Origin: Symsagittifera roscoffensis
Taxonomy: Eukaryota > Xenacoelomorpha > Acoela > Convolutidae
Length of the DNA stretch: 64,000 nt
NCBI RefSeq assembly: GCF_963678635.1
Contig: NC_087069.1
Coordinates: 2,990,166-3,054,165, forward strand
Reading direction: 5' to 3'
A model generated the notes under the pieces. That model was not told the origin of the DNA. It ran no database searches and saw nothing but the letters and a program-made list of their open reading frames with translations. A program made the position numbers and the translations under genes. Numbering within the stretch: the first letter of the stretch is position 1; the number at the start of each line of letters is the position of its first letter. Shown here in pieces: positions 23,558 to 33,790 of this stretch.

Positions 23558-24629
23558 TCAATCTTCCAGAAAACAGTGCTCGCACTTTCGACCATGGTAA
23601 GATTTGCTTGCACATTTTTGTGGCAAGAGTTGCAACTTCGTCTCTCAAGTGTGAGCTGTGAGCCCAATGACGTAATAAAACAGTCTGCCAATGCTCAGAA
23701 TCTGTTCCCGAAGCTCCCGAACTGCCCTGCAAAGAACGTGTTGTCTTTTCAATGGAAGCAGAACTGATGATAACATCTTCAAATTCGGGTAAAACTGGCA
23801 CTTGCAATCGCGAAGAGAGATGTGACTTGTGTGGCTCTGGATGCTTTGACTTCAAAGTCTCTAAAACGGTCACACCTTTCTTCACCTCTTGCATCGGATC
23901 AAGAACGCCCCCCTTTGCTCTCTCCGAGAGCCACCGCATAGCGCTTCTTACTTTGCCTTTCATCAATAATGAAGCAAACACTTTCGAGACATCTTTGTCG
24001 TCCAAATTATCTTGATTTATTTGTTTCTTTTTGCCACATCTCACTGTTTCCGCCAACAACTTCTCGAATTTGTTTTCCTTCCAGTCTTCAATGCGCTGTC
24101 CAATAAGTGTTCGAATGTCTTTTGATGCTTTAATCATTGGATCTCTTTGTAACAAAACACGACTCATCACCAGAACTCTTTCTGATGTGGAATCAGCAGC
24201 GGTAGAAAGAAGCTTCAGTTCATCTGCCAGGAAGTCCACGTACTGCTTTTCAATGTTACCATTAGGCAAAGTATATAGTCTTTCTGGCAACCGTACACTT
24301 TTCACCCATCTTTCAGTCCAAATCGAAAGATCAAGACAAGTTGATTTGTCAAGTGATGCACCGAATGCTTCCATCATTATGTCTTCGTCATGGCTTTCAA
24401 GATTCGGATCAGTTTGTGGAAGCACATCTTCTATTTGCAGATCTTGCATGGCTTGAGTTAATCCTGTGCGGCCATTGCTTGTCGGTTTAACATTAACGCG
24501 CTCATTGTTATCTTGTGATATTAACAAGGCTTCCACTTCAAACCCGCTGGTATTGGAACCACTGAGCTGCGAATCAGAATTATACCCCAGATAACTAGGC
24601 GGTTTGATAATTCTCTGAGTCCGCCTCAT
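23517..24629 (-). pseudogene. Non-LTR retrotransposon ORF, N-terminal region (370 codons open)
   Basis: An ATG-initiated frame of 370 codons beginning MRRTQRIIKPPSYLGYNS. Its C-terminal part contains blocks that precede the RT fingers in this retrotransposon type: RSAMRWLSERAKGGVLDP, then SLQGSSGASGTDSEHWQ and FSGRLIALDE. The frame is lost at the palm through a one-base shift near 23515, after which the conserved sequence continues in another frame (ECLRRITCKSVAEF, then TDQLACGLKAGVEGAIHAL). The upstream half is of unknown function. No host gene is implied. Confidence 0.8.
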
Positions 24630-24754
24630 GATATCAAATCAAAGCACCACCGTGGTAGTGAAACCTTTTGTGTCACGAAGAAAAGAAAACCAGAAGCAGC
24701 AACTCCGAGATAATGAAATCTCTGGAGTTACACTCAGTACAACAAACGATATTC

Positions 24755-25030
24755 TGCTCCGCAAGCCAACTCCGCTGCAAACACGAGCGTTCCTCTAACC
24801 AAACTCGAACTTTTCCCGAGCACGGGCCACTCTGCTCTAGAAACGAGCTCCTTTCCAAAAACAAGTTCCAAGCACTGGCTCTGTACCAAACACACACGAG
24901 CTCCAACTCCGGCTCTGCATCCAACACGAGCACCAATCCACAAATAAGCTGTACTCCGAACACGTGCTCTGCTCTAAACTCACGAGTTCAGCTCCTAACA
25001 CGAGCTCTGATCCAAATGCGAGCACTACTT
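24755..25030. repeat. Decayed minisatellite, ~22-24-bp unit rich in CACGAGCTC
   Basis: Repeated 'CTCTG..CCAAACACGAGCTC'-like units with substitutions, immediately upstream (in element sense) of the non-LTR retrotransposon ORF. It could be part of the element's 5' region or host sequence. Confidence 0.6.
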
Positions 25031-26065
25031 GAAATAAAAAGTCCGCTCAGTTTTCGATGTTGCAGTGGTTGTTTTTTTTCTCGCTTAACAAGACACGTGC
25101 AAAATTTTAAAAAGCTAATCAACTTAATGTAAACTCTGTTTTCTACCAAAAAAAAAATCAATACGACAAACTTAACCTGGAAAAATTGAAAACTCTGGTC
25201 GACCATAAACTTGATTGTTTCAAAACCTTGAATTTCAATGTAACAATACACGGGACTTCCTCACTTCAATAATAAAAATTTTATAATATTTCTAGATTTT
25301 TTTTAATTCATACTTAAATTTCAGATTGGAGTTTAAGAATTTTGTAACTTTTTGGTGCTTTTAAAACCAGAGAGTAATCGGCATCAGCATGAAACGCCAT
25401 TTTCATTTAACTACTAACTCAATCACAGAAATATGAGCAGTGGTAATTAGTAGTCATAGCCTAAAACTATTCAAAATGAATAACAATCCGGACAGTACGC
25501 ATACCTTAGCTATTCAAAATTATTTAATTTTTTTTAATCTTTGGCTCCTTTTCAGTTTTGCCTTCTATTATTGCTGGATACTAGCATAGAAAACCTGTTC
25601 AAAAAATTTTCAGTTTTTATTTGTCACCATATATTTACATCTTGTAGCTCACTGCGTGGTGGTGCAATGTTACGTATCAAGAATTAATCGTCTCATAAGT
25701 TTGTTAACCATGACATGTTTCCTTGCATAAGGACAACAAAAAGATTTATTCAGAATTTAAAAAATATCGTTGGGATAATGAACAAGAGCCATTTCATTTT
25801 GCTACCCACTGCTTGCACAACTCGGAATCAAGTTCAGTTTTATCGTTTTTTACACAAATATAGCTTGTGTTATAGTATGAATTTTCTTGTTTTTTGCCAA
25901 ACTAAGTCGCAAATTTTGTTCCGATGCAATTGTTGCGACGAAATGTTCATTTGTTCATTTGATCCAGCTATTAAAAGTAGAAAAATTCATTTTTATCCAG
26001 CTAATAACTACAGCCAAGGCTAAGAATATTAACACAGACTATTATATTACAAATAGCACTTTAGC

Positions 26066-26140
26066 TTGAAGGTATTATGGATCTGTAGCGTAGAAGTAGT
26101 GAAGAAGACCAGCAACAAATTAAGAGGGTTCGAACCTGGG
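26066..26140 (+). repeat. Weak tRNA-derived SINE-like segment
   Basis: 'GTAGCGTAGAAGTAGTG' resembles the 5' part and 'GAGGGTTCGAACCTG' is a good box B. It is similar in layout to 15150-15225. Confidence 0.35.
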
Positions 26141-26396
26141 CAGGGCCGGATGTTTTTAATGAACTTTTTTTATACTAGCTAAAATGCATCCGCTCTATAA
26201 ATTGAGGCATGTTAGTTGGTAGGTTTCTCTGTTTTTAAAATGACAAGTACTGCTAATGCGTCATAATTGGCTTGCGTCACCTAATAACTATATAGACTCA
26301 AAAATGGCGTGCGTCACTGAAGAAATTTTGTAGTCTCAAAGTTTTACTCATTCAGTTTTCCCAGTAGCGTTATCGGTCATCATTTTGCTTGAGTAT

Positions 26397-26421
26397 GCGA
26401 AGTGCAACTTCGCCACTGTGT
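26397..26421. repeat. Short dispersed palindrome, copy 4
   Basis: GCGAAGTGCAACTTCGCC followed by ACTGTGT, the same module as at 8490. Confidence 0.55.
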
Positions 26422-28734
26422 CTAAATCAATTTTGAGTTTATTCAGCTTTTTTGTTCACTCTGTCTTCAGAATCTGCTTTTTGAATGCTGTTTATGTTTA
26501 CTCGCCACTTTTTCGCCACATTTTTCAAAAATTGTTTCCTTGTCATTAGATACTGGAGCTAAGCTTGGTAGAAGAAAATTCAGTTTTGAATGTTTCACGT
26601 CACTTCTTCCAAAAAATTAATTAATTGATAAAAAGGCGTGTCTGCTCTAGACAATGAACTTATTAGCAAACAAAGTGAATGCTTTCCAGTGGGTAAAAAA
26701 ACCAATTAGGCGTTGAACAATTATTTATTTCACTCTTTGCTGGACCCGAGGTTGAACGAAACTGGGAATAAAGTTGTGAAAATAAACAAAAACGCTGTTC
26801 ACAAATACTGATCAGGTTTCTGTCTAATAAATTTATTCTGTTAGGGCGTCTGGCTAGAACTTTGTTTGCATTACTGTCTCTTATAATTGTTTTTAAGTTT
26901 TCTTTAGATCTGGAGAGAATACCTATTTCCTTGTCATTCATTTAAAGTCATGACGCTCTTCGAGCCCCCACCTTCAGTTGTTTTTTAATTGTTTTGCGTA
27001 TTATTATGACAGAATAGTGATTTTTAGGAGACACACGTAAGCCTGATAGATGCCGTTTTATCTAATCTGTCACAATTTGAAACTCATTCTTCAGAGCGAA
27101 AAATATCCGTCTTCAAAGTTTTCTGATGTAACTTTTTGATCCCTCAATTTCCCTAGTTGTACGTCCATTATGAAATAAACTTGAAATTTTGGCAGTAGAT
27201 ATATTGTTAGCGAGTTATTAAATCAGTATGTGTAACAAATTATGAACATGATTTAGATTTTTTTTCAAACCCAACACACACCATCTGAAGAACCTAATCC
27301 AAAACGGCCGAGAGCTCTCAAAGTCATAATAGAATTGCAACCTATTATACGGTATTTTTAAAACAACTCCAAACCATAAACAGTTACGATCAGTACCAAA
27401 ATTAGACAGTGCAAATACACGCACAAGAAATTCCAGGCAAAAATTAGTTTAGCAGCACCATAAGTTGCATCGAGATTTTTGTGAATATATTGAGACGCGC
27501 AGTATAGAGATGTGAACAAATTTTTAGATGCGCTATAAGCTGATGCTAATCTGATATGAACCATGCAAAAAAAATTGAACAAAGCACACTCTTTGAAATA
27601 TGTTTCACGCTAACCATTTCCTTCTAATTTGTTTCCGTTGATTGCTGTAGGAAAGATATTGCACTAGTGTCTCAAATATTGCACAACTGATTCAAATATT
27701 GCTCTAATTTTCCAAATATAGCTCTGCTGTTTCAAATAATGCACAGACAAAAACAGTATACACACAAAAAAAACCATGAAAAAAGAAAAATGCTGAAAGA
27801 CTGCCATTAGTAGCAGACAAGTTCATCATTTTCATATCAGACAAAATTTAGACTAATCAATGAAAAAATACCACTTTCACTTCAAAATGATTATATTAGT
27901 TACAGCAAAATCTGTCTTGCTTATTCAAAAACGCATTAAATTTATAATCACAGAATTAAGACCTCTTTGCAAATGAAAATCACAATCTGTAAAATGATAA
28001 GCTCTTGTCGTAAAGCAAAGAAACTTTGCATGATAGTCGTAATCCAATGAAATTTGTTGTAATGCAAGAAATTTGTCGTATTGCAGTAAAAATTAGCATG
28101 ATGAACAAGCTGACATCACGGAATAATTTTTTTTATTTTAATTTTGTAAGATCATTGAAATATGCAAAAATTGAAAATCGAAAAAATACAAAAAAGTAAC
28201 CAAAATTGATGTTTTGAAAGGTGACTGGGAGTGCAGAAAAGCCAAAACTTGTTTTGAGATGGAGATAATGCATGACTTTTACTAACTTCCACGAAATTGA
28301 AACTAACCGCAGCAGAAAGAAGCAGCATAACCACTATCATTAAACACAATAACTCCCAGCTGAAGCACGGGAAGTATCGCAACAACTACCATTCAACGAA
28401 AATTCCGTAAATAAGTAAGCCTCAACATGCAACATAAAATCGCATCTGGACTCATCTAAGCAAGACTAAATTGTTTGAAAAATTGTTTGATGTGTCGCCA
28501 AGATTAAACAAGACTGCTCGTATCAGGGCGAAGCCCTGAATGTTCCGACTGCCTTTTAAGGTTTATGGAGCAGCAGTAATAACATAAAAAATTAAATGAA
28601 ATGAAATAAAATGAGATTTTTTTTCTTCTAAAATTTGAATTTTTTAAATGAAAATCATCCCCCCACACGCCAAATAAAGTACAAAAAGATAAATTTCGTT
28701 CCTTGTAACAAATCAATTATGGCAAATAAGTTTC

Positions 28735-28985
28735 GTTCAATCAATTTGGAACGATTTATAAGACGGATTAAATCTCCGCTTACGCGTTATTAGAGCGAAT
28801 TAAATCGCGCGTTAATTGGCCCAAATTGTTCAAAATGACAATCATTAAACCCTCATAACTTTACAAAAAATAATCACAGGTGACATATCTTTTCAAATTT
28901 AAGCTCAGGACAACAATACCTTTCGAATGATATTAAAAAATTCCGTCAAAAATGGCTAGTTAAAAAGTCGAAATTTGTCTGAAGA
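28735..28985. repeat. Dispersed repeat family C, copy 1
   Basis: Shares ordered blocks with 57404-57640: 'TCTCCGCTTACGCGTTA', 'CGCGCGTTA', 'AAACCCTCATAACT', 'TCCGTCAAAAATGGCTAGTT' and 'GAAATTTGTCTGAA'. About 240 bp, no coding capacity. Confidence 0.75.
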
Positions 28986-30102
28986 AAAAAAAACCCACCC
29001 CGAGCACAAATATTCCGTTACTTTCGTATCGAAAGTCGGAACAATAACGTATATTTAAGTGGGTAACCGTAAGTTTGTTTGTTTTCAACTAATGTCTCAG
29101 AATATAACCATATACGTTCTTGAAATAAATTAGCTGTTTTGAGATTTGTTTTAACACTGTCAAAATGCAATAAAACTGCCTCTTTTGAAACCCACATTTG
29201 AAATTAAACTTTGAAAAACTAATTTTATGTCGTCCCAATGAAATAAAAACTAGAATGGCGAACAAACTAATTACTGAACATATTTGTTCTTCATATCTTA
29301 CATCACGCATTCAGTCACGATAACACAGAAGATTATAAGAAAATAGAAAAATTAAAATGTGGTGGAACGTGGAAAAGAGCCATAAAACTTTTTTTTTCTT
29401 CATACTTTGAATCGTAACGTTACGGGTTTAGCCAGAATAACACAAAGTAATTAAAGAATATAAAATTGAAAAGAGGAATGGTAAAATGCCGTATATTCGA
29501 AAACACTTCTGCATTCTATCTTTCGGTACTCTACACCGGGATCAACCATTTTGCTGCACTAAGCTTAGACCACCAACAAAAATTTCAAGAAAATGACACT
29601 TCAAAATAGCTATTTTTTTCACATTTTTTTGCAAATAACTAACAAAATCATAATTGGAACTAGTTAACAGTTTGAATCAATGTATGATGTAAATCATTTT
29701 TTTTTCTAGAAAAAGAAGGAAACTGGTTAAAATTACTCCGTACATTAACTGTGAGGCTATTTTGAAGACTATTGCTGACAATTAACTTTCACTTTGAAGC
29801 TGTAGTTCATTTTTACGGGTTTAGCCAGAATAACACTAACTTTCAACTAATCATGATCCTGACAATAGATCACAGACTCGAAGAATTTGCATGACATGAG
29901 TGTAGACAACTATTAAGCGAGAATAGTGTCAAAGAATATTGCACTCAATCCTGATTGTCCTGTTGCGCTCTACGTCTCCCTATGTTTAGCTCATGTCTAC
30001 CTTAATTCAAGAAACATGTTTCTTCTACCCACTCAAGATTGGGATTATTTTCCACTCCCTCTCCCCGTATTTCAAATTTTCTATCATTTCAATTATCTTT
30101 CG

Positions 30103-30261
30103 GGCTCTTTTCGAGTTCCCCCTTTCAAAATACCGAGTCTTATGTTTGTTTTACGTGTTATTACGGCTAAACGCGTGATGTTACGCTGTAAAGTATGAAT
30201 GACAACGAAAATTTAGTTTTTCAAATGAAAACAATATGGGGTGAGGGAGTGGAAAAGAGCC
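30103..30261. mobile_element. MITE family M, subtype 1, copy 1
   Basis: Starts GGCTCTTTTCGAGTTCCCCC and ends GGAGTGGAAAAGAGCC, an imperfect terminal inverted repeat. Its interior ('CAAAATACCGAGTCTTATGT' to 'GCGTGATGTTACGCTG') is nearly identical to the copy at 58300. It is shorter, probably by an internal deletion. Confidence 0.8.
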
Positions 30262-30584
30262 GAGATTGGTAGAGCCTACTGAAAGAAATATGCTGGTCTT
30301 TTTTAGATGTGGGTTTATGCATAACCGGTCCCTAATTTTGTCGATGATAATATTTAACAACAGCTTTCTTATAAAATTTAGTTGAAAATTTATTGAACTG
30401 CGTCATTTATCTTGGTTATATAGTCGCATTGGTTTCCATGGGCGAGAATTTCGTGTCTTTCATATTTTAGCAACCCGCCACCCAGAATTAAAATGCAGTC
30501 ACACAAGCAGAATATTTTCTATTTTGAGGGGTCTAAAGTTTAATTAGGGGAGGAGGACTACAATGGGAAAAACCCGAGGTTTCC

Positions 30585-30824
30585 TCACAGCATCTTGCAT
30601 AGTTTGGACACTGGGTTGCATCTCGTTTGCGGTGGACATTGGAAGTGGTCGCTATATTTGGGGTCACAGATAATTCCCTGGCACTTGTAAAGTGGAAGGT
30701 TACACTCAAGATCGAAGGGACACATGGCGTCACTGTCGCAGTACTTGCCCATCACTACCTCCCCACCCCACACACACAGCAACACCACACCCAACACACA
30801 AATGTTAAACGAACTCACTGTCAT
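30585..30824 (-). CDS. Small secreted cysteine-rich protein (79 residues)
   Basis: A complete ATG-to-TGA frame. Residues 1-26 form a typical signal peptide: polar start, hydrophobic ICVLGVVLLCVW core, small residues at GG and MG. The mature part of about 53 residues has eight cysteines (C29, C35, C41, C48, C53, C63, C69, C76). They form two similar quartets, C-x5-C-x5-C-x6-C and C-x9-C-x5-C-x6-C, which suggests two small disulfide-bonded repeats. I do not recognise the family; granulin-like, WAP-like or EB-like half-modules are possible. An AATAAA on the same strand lies about 200 bases downstream (near 30388). It may be a single-exon gene or one exon of a longer one. It would act outside the cell; function unknown. 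Confidence 0.6.
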   Translation of the reverse strand: MTVSSFNICVLGVVLLCVWGGEVVMGKYCDSDAMCPFDLECNLPLYKCQGIICDPKYSDHFQCPPQTRCNPVSKLCKML

Positions 30825-31053
30825 TGCAACAAACTCGTACGTAATTCTCCAGTTGAGTCAACTTGTTCTGATGCTCAAAATTATAATTATGAGACGAAAT
30901 CATGTGGTCGTAAATTATACTCAGGGATTACCCTCTCGATTTGAATTGCGTGTGTGATTAGTTGCAAAAATTAAATTGCACGCTCTTGAAACGAGCTGTG
31001 GCACATGGGTATAAAACAATTCGCTACTCTGCGGTTGCAAAAATTCCTCTTTC

Positions 31054-31255
31054 GGCTCTTTTTCCTTCCCCCCCCTCCCACCTCACTTGAGCATCAACTT
31101 TATCGTGTAACGCGTGGTTTTACAAAGTTAATTATGAAGACCAAATATGTTTGTCATGGCCTAATTAGTCTGTAAATTTTAGCGTGTAAATTTTCATGAC
31201 AATCGGATAAAGTGAAAAAAAAATTTGCAGGTGGTAGGGAAAAGGAAAAAGAGCC
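31054..31255. mobile_element. MITE family M, subtype 2, copy with perfect 8-bp target duplication
   Basis: Starts GGCTCTTTTTCCTTCCCC and ends GGGAAAAGGAAAAAGAGCC (terminal inverted repeat). It is flanked by CCTCTTTC at 31046-31053 and again at 31256-31263, an 8-bp target duplication. The interior core reads 'GGTTTTACAAAGTTAATTAT' and 'TTTGTCATGGCCTAATTAG', as in the other subtype 2 copies. No ORF; non-autonomous. Confidence 0.9.
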
Positions 31256-31329
31256 CCTCTTTCCCCCGCCTTTCAAGTGCTCTGATTTTGTAATTGTTTT
31301 GTGTGTTGTTAGGGCTGCCCGCACTTAGT

Positions 31330-31495
31330 AAAAGTTCTAGTTCAGATCTGAAATAATCGTTTTTGGATCTTATTTTTAGATCTGAAATATGTTGTTAATA
31401 ATTAAAATAACGCTTGGATACTTGAAGAATGGGTTATTTCCGATCTAATTTCAGATCTGATATGATCTGAAAAAATTTATTTCAGATCTAGTTTC
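31330..31495. repeat. Cluster of TTTCAGATCTGAAA-like palindromes
   Basis: The 10-14-bp palindromic word AGATCTGAAA / TTTCAGATCT occurs at least five times here, between two MITE copies. It recurs near 32035-32200. Confidence 0.7.
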
Positions 31496-31694
31496 GGCTT
31501 TTTTTCCTCCCCCCACATGCAAATTTTTACATGTAAATTTGCTGGTCACATTGTCCGATTGCTATGAAAATTTACATACAGACTAATAAGGCCACGACAA
31601 ACATATTTGGTCTTCATATCCAACCTCGTAAAACCACTCGTTACACTAATATATTGAAGGTCGTGTGAGGTGGGGGGGTTGAGGAAAAAGAGCC
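31496..31694. mobile_element. MITE family M, subtype 2, inverted copy
   Basis: Starts GGCTTTTTTTCCTCCCCCC and ends GGGTTGAGGAAAAAGAGCC. Its interior is the reverse complement of the core in the copy at 31054, so the two lie head to head. Confidence 0.85.
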
Positions 31695-31720
31695 AAAAAC
31701 TGTTTTTGAAAAACTGAACA

Positions 31721-31910
31721 GCTCTTTTTCCTTCCCCTCCCCCACCTACAACTTTACAAGTGTTTTGAAACTGGCATACGAACAAAATTAGGCCATGACA
31801 AACATACTTTTCTTCATTTTTAACCTTGTAAAACCCCTCGTTACACCATAAAACTGATGCTTATGTAAATGTAAGGTGGGGGGGGGGGGTATGTTGAAGG
31901 AAAAAGAGCC
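31721..31910. mobile_element. MITE family M, subtype 2, inverted copy
   Basis: Starts GCTCTTTTTCCTTCCCCTCC and ends TTGAAGGAAAAAGAGCC after a run of 13 G. Core in the same orientation as the copy at 31496. Confidence 0.85.
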
Positions 31911-32749
31911 ACTTAGGAATTTTTTACCCCTTGTTAATCTAAACATAATTAAGAATTGCAGAAACAACAGAAATTCAAAACTGAATTGTTTGCTCAAAAT
32001 GTATAATTTATAATTTAACAAAAGATTTCTCATATCTAATTTCAGATCTGAAATTTTGTTTTTCAAGTTTTTTTTGAGATTTGAAAACTTCTATTTCAAA
32101 TCCAATTTTCACATCTGCAAATTTCAAAATATTATCAACATCTAGAGCAAAATTTTTGGATCTGAGAATCAACTTCTGCAAGAAATAAAGAATTTCAGAT
32201 CTTGTGCAGAAAGTCCGTTGGGTTGGGGCAAACCCATTTTACTACCATGTAAAAGTTGATTAAAAAATCTGTTTAGAAAATTTAGTTTGTTCATCAGGCC
32301 AAATTTTCTTCCTCTAGCCATGTTGAAGAAGTTTTGAAATAGTGAAATTAAAAAGGGGAGGGAAACAAAATAGTTTAAACTCAATTGCAACGTTTTCTCG
32401 ATTAACTCGTTTGCTGAAACTATTGAACGGAATCTGACATTGAAACGGTTCTTGTAGCTTTTTTGCCATATTTGCTTTTGATTTCAAAACATATTTTGAC
32501 TGTCAGCAAAAACTAAACATATTTAGCATGGTGAAAAAATTATCAATTTTAATTTTTTTCCTTTTTTAATTTTTTTTCCAAAGAGAAATTCTTGAGTCTT
32601 TTTCAACACTCCTCACAATTTAATGTTTCCTGGTTATTTTTGTCATCTGACGATTTACTACTGTTAATTGCGTGGTATTATGATATAATGTGTGAAGTAA
32701 AAGTCTATTCACATTTCCTAGTTTGTTCACCAAGCCCAGCTTGCTTGAA
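31911..32749. other. Non-coding stretch with more TTTCAGATCT words
   Basis: AT-rich, no gene. Several AGATCTGAAA-type words occur at 32035-32200; otherwise nothing recognised. Confidence 0.5.
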
Positions 32750-32962
32750 TTAGGGCCAAAAATAGGGTTTTTTCCATTTCCCGTCTCCTCCAATTTTTTC
32801 GGATTTTTTTTGATTTGCCCAAATTTTACAACAATTGGCATGCCAAAAAATGGAGCCATGACAAACGTTTTTGATCTAGATACTTGGATTTCTAAAAACC
32901 CTCGTCATACCACAAAATTTATGGCTTATGTGAGGTTGGGGAAGAAAGAAAAAAAACAAAAA
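32750..32962. mobile_element. MITE family M, decayed copy
   Basis: Keeps the core in inverted orientation ('GGAGCCATGACAAACG', 'CCCTCGTCATACCACAAAAT', 'TATGTGAGGTTGGGGAAG'), but both terminal repeats are eroded. Confidence 0.6.
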
Positions 32963-33044
32963 TGGTTTTTCAACAAATCTTTTAAGAAAATGGATTGGAA
33001 AGAAAGTCAGCCTAATTGTAAAATAAGTTAAAAAAAAAACAAAT

Positions 33045-33640
33045 CATAGGTCGAACAGAGTCGAAACATATGTCCAGCACAGTCGAAACATTTTGGCACG
33101 GTCAAAACATGGTCGATCACGGTCAAAACATAGGTCGAGCATGGTCGAAACAATTTTGTGATCTAGAGAGTTGATATAATCATTACAAATAACACAGTTA
33201 GTCACGCGGCTTAAAACAGATCTTAGATGGATCAAACAAATATGCTCGACTTATGTTTTGACTTTGAAAGTCGAGCAAGTGATGATTTGCTACTGAAGTT
33301 CAGCGGTCGAGAACCAATTTTAAGTCGAGCACAAAGTGGGAACAAACCAGATTACGGGCAAAAAATTGAAAAGTAGGTCAAGATAGTCAAAACATATTCC
33401 AGCACAGTCAAAACACTCCAAGTTTTGCCCTAAAAATGTCGAAATATACCCATTTTTGGTCGAGACATAAGTCGAGAAAGTCAAAACATAGGTCGAAAAA
33501 TTCAAAAAATACCCAACTTTGGTTGAGAAAGTTGAAACATAAGTCAAGCACAGTCGCAACATTAGTCGAGCACGGTCGAAACATAAGTCGAGAACAGTCA
33601 ATACATTGGTCGAGTCTAGTCGAAACATACCCTTGTAATG
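33045..33640. repeat. Minisatellite, ~22-bp unit GGTCGAAACATAGGTCGAGCAC
   Basis: Two blocks of the unit (33045-33165 and about 33360-33632), each unit with substitutions, separated by partly related sequence. A related array lies at 57775-57990. There are no conserved spacers, so this is not a CRISPR array. Confidence 0.85.
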
Positions 33641-33790
33641 ACAATCGTAATGAGCCAAAACCAACTCATCCTTGTTCACAAGAAATAAGTCTACGGGTGA
33701 TGACTTATTTTGGTTACGATAGAAGTACCAAATACCACGTGTTGTAGACAAAAAATGGCCTTAGTTCTCAAAGAAAAAGCTACCCGGGTT
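33634..33790. repeat. Dispersed repeat family D, copy 1
   Basis: Shares with 40815-40965 the ordered blocks 'AATGACAATCGTAATGAG', 'AAGAAATAAGT', 'TGTTGTAGACAAAAAATGG' and 'CTCAAAGAAAAA'. About 150 bp. It abuts the minisatellite on one side and an ACCCGGGTTGAC word on the other. Confidence 0.7.

Larger units (their letters stand above)
21600..24640 (-). mobile_element. Non-LTR retrotransposon, degenerate (RT plus CCHC/endonuclease-like C-terminus)
   Basis: A single protein can be followed through several frames on the minus strand. The order is an N-terminal region, reverse transcriptase motifs, then a C-terminal CCHC and endonuclease-like domain. That order (no upstream apurinic endonuclease seen, CCHC and nuclease after the RT) is typical of non-LTR elements with a restriction-like endonuclease. 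At its 3' side (low coordinates) a ~95-bp segment is tandemly repeated (21607-21702 and 21734-21829). No LTRs, terminal inverted repeats or clear poly(A) tail are seen. Exact ends and clade are undetermined. Frameshifts near 23515 and 23170-23210 and the loss of the YADD box show that the copy is dead. Confidence 0.8.
25031..30102. other. Long non-coding stretch with scattered repeat fragments
   Basis: No gene found. It holds a weak SINE-like segment (26066-26140, box B GGGTTCGAACCTG), a fourth copy of the short palindrome module (26397-26421) and a palindrome CAGGGCGAAGCCCTG at 28524-28538. A dispersed-repeat copy at 28735-28985 is related to 57404-57640. A run of similar clauses around 27660-27750 (CAAATATTGC repeated) is also present. 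Open frames are short and protein-unlike. Confidence 0.55.

Noticed and set aside
25715-26023. 102-codon plus-strand ORF (MFPCIRTTKRFIQNLKN…)
   Set aside because: Cysteine, phenylalanine and asparagine-rich content is what AT-rich non-coding DNA yields; no splice context or family resemblance.
28735-28985. Possible small RNA gene because of two conserved copies (also 57404-57640)
   Set aside because: Similarity extends over the whole ~240 bp including AT-rich parts and one copy abuts a MITE; a dispersed repeat explains it better and no Pol III boxes are seen.
30627-30957. Plus-strand ORF rich in His/Thr (PTPHTQQHHTQHT…)
   Set aside because: Antisense of the signal-peptide coding region of the cysteine-rich protein; no independent support.
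33045-33640. Possible CRISPR-like direct repeat array
   Set aside because: Units follow each other without unique spacers, vary in sequence, and the window is eukaryotic; it is a minisatellite.
33320-33751. 143-codon minus-strand ORF with repeated LDLCFDRAR/YVSTFSTK motifs
   Set aside because: The protein repeats mirror the ~22-bp minisatellite; composition is what the repeat dictates.
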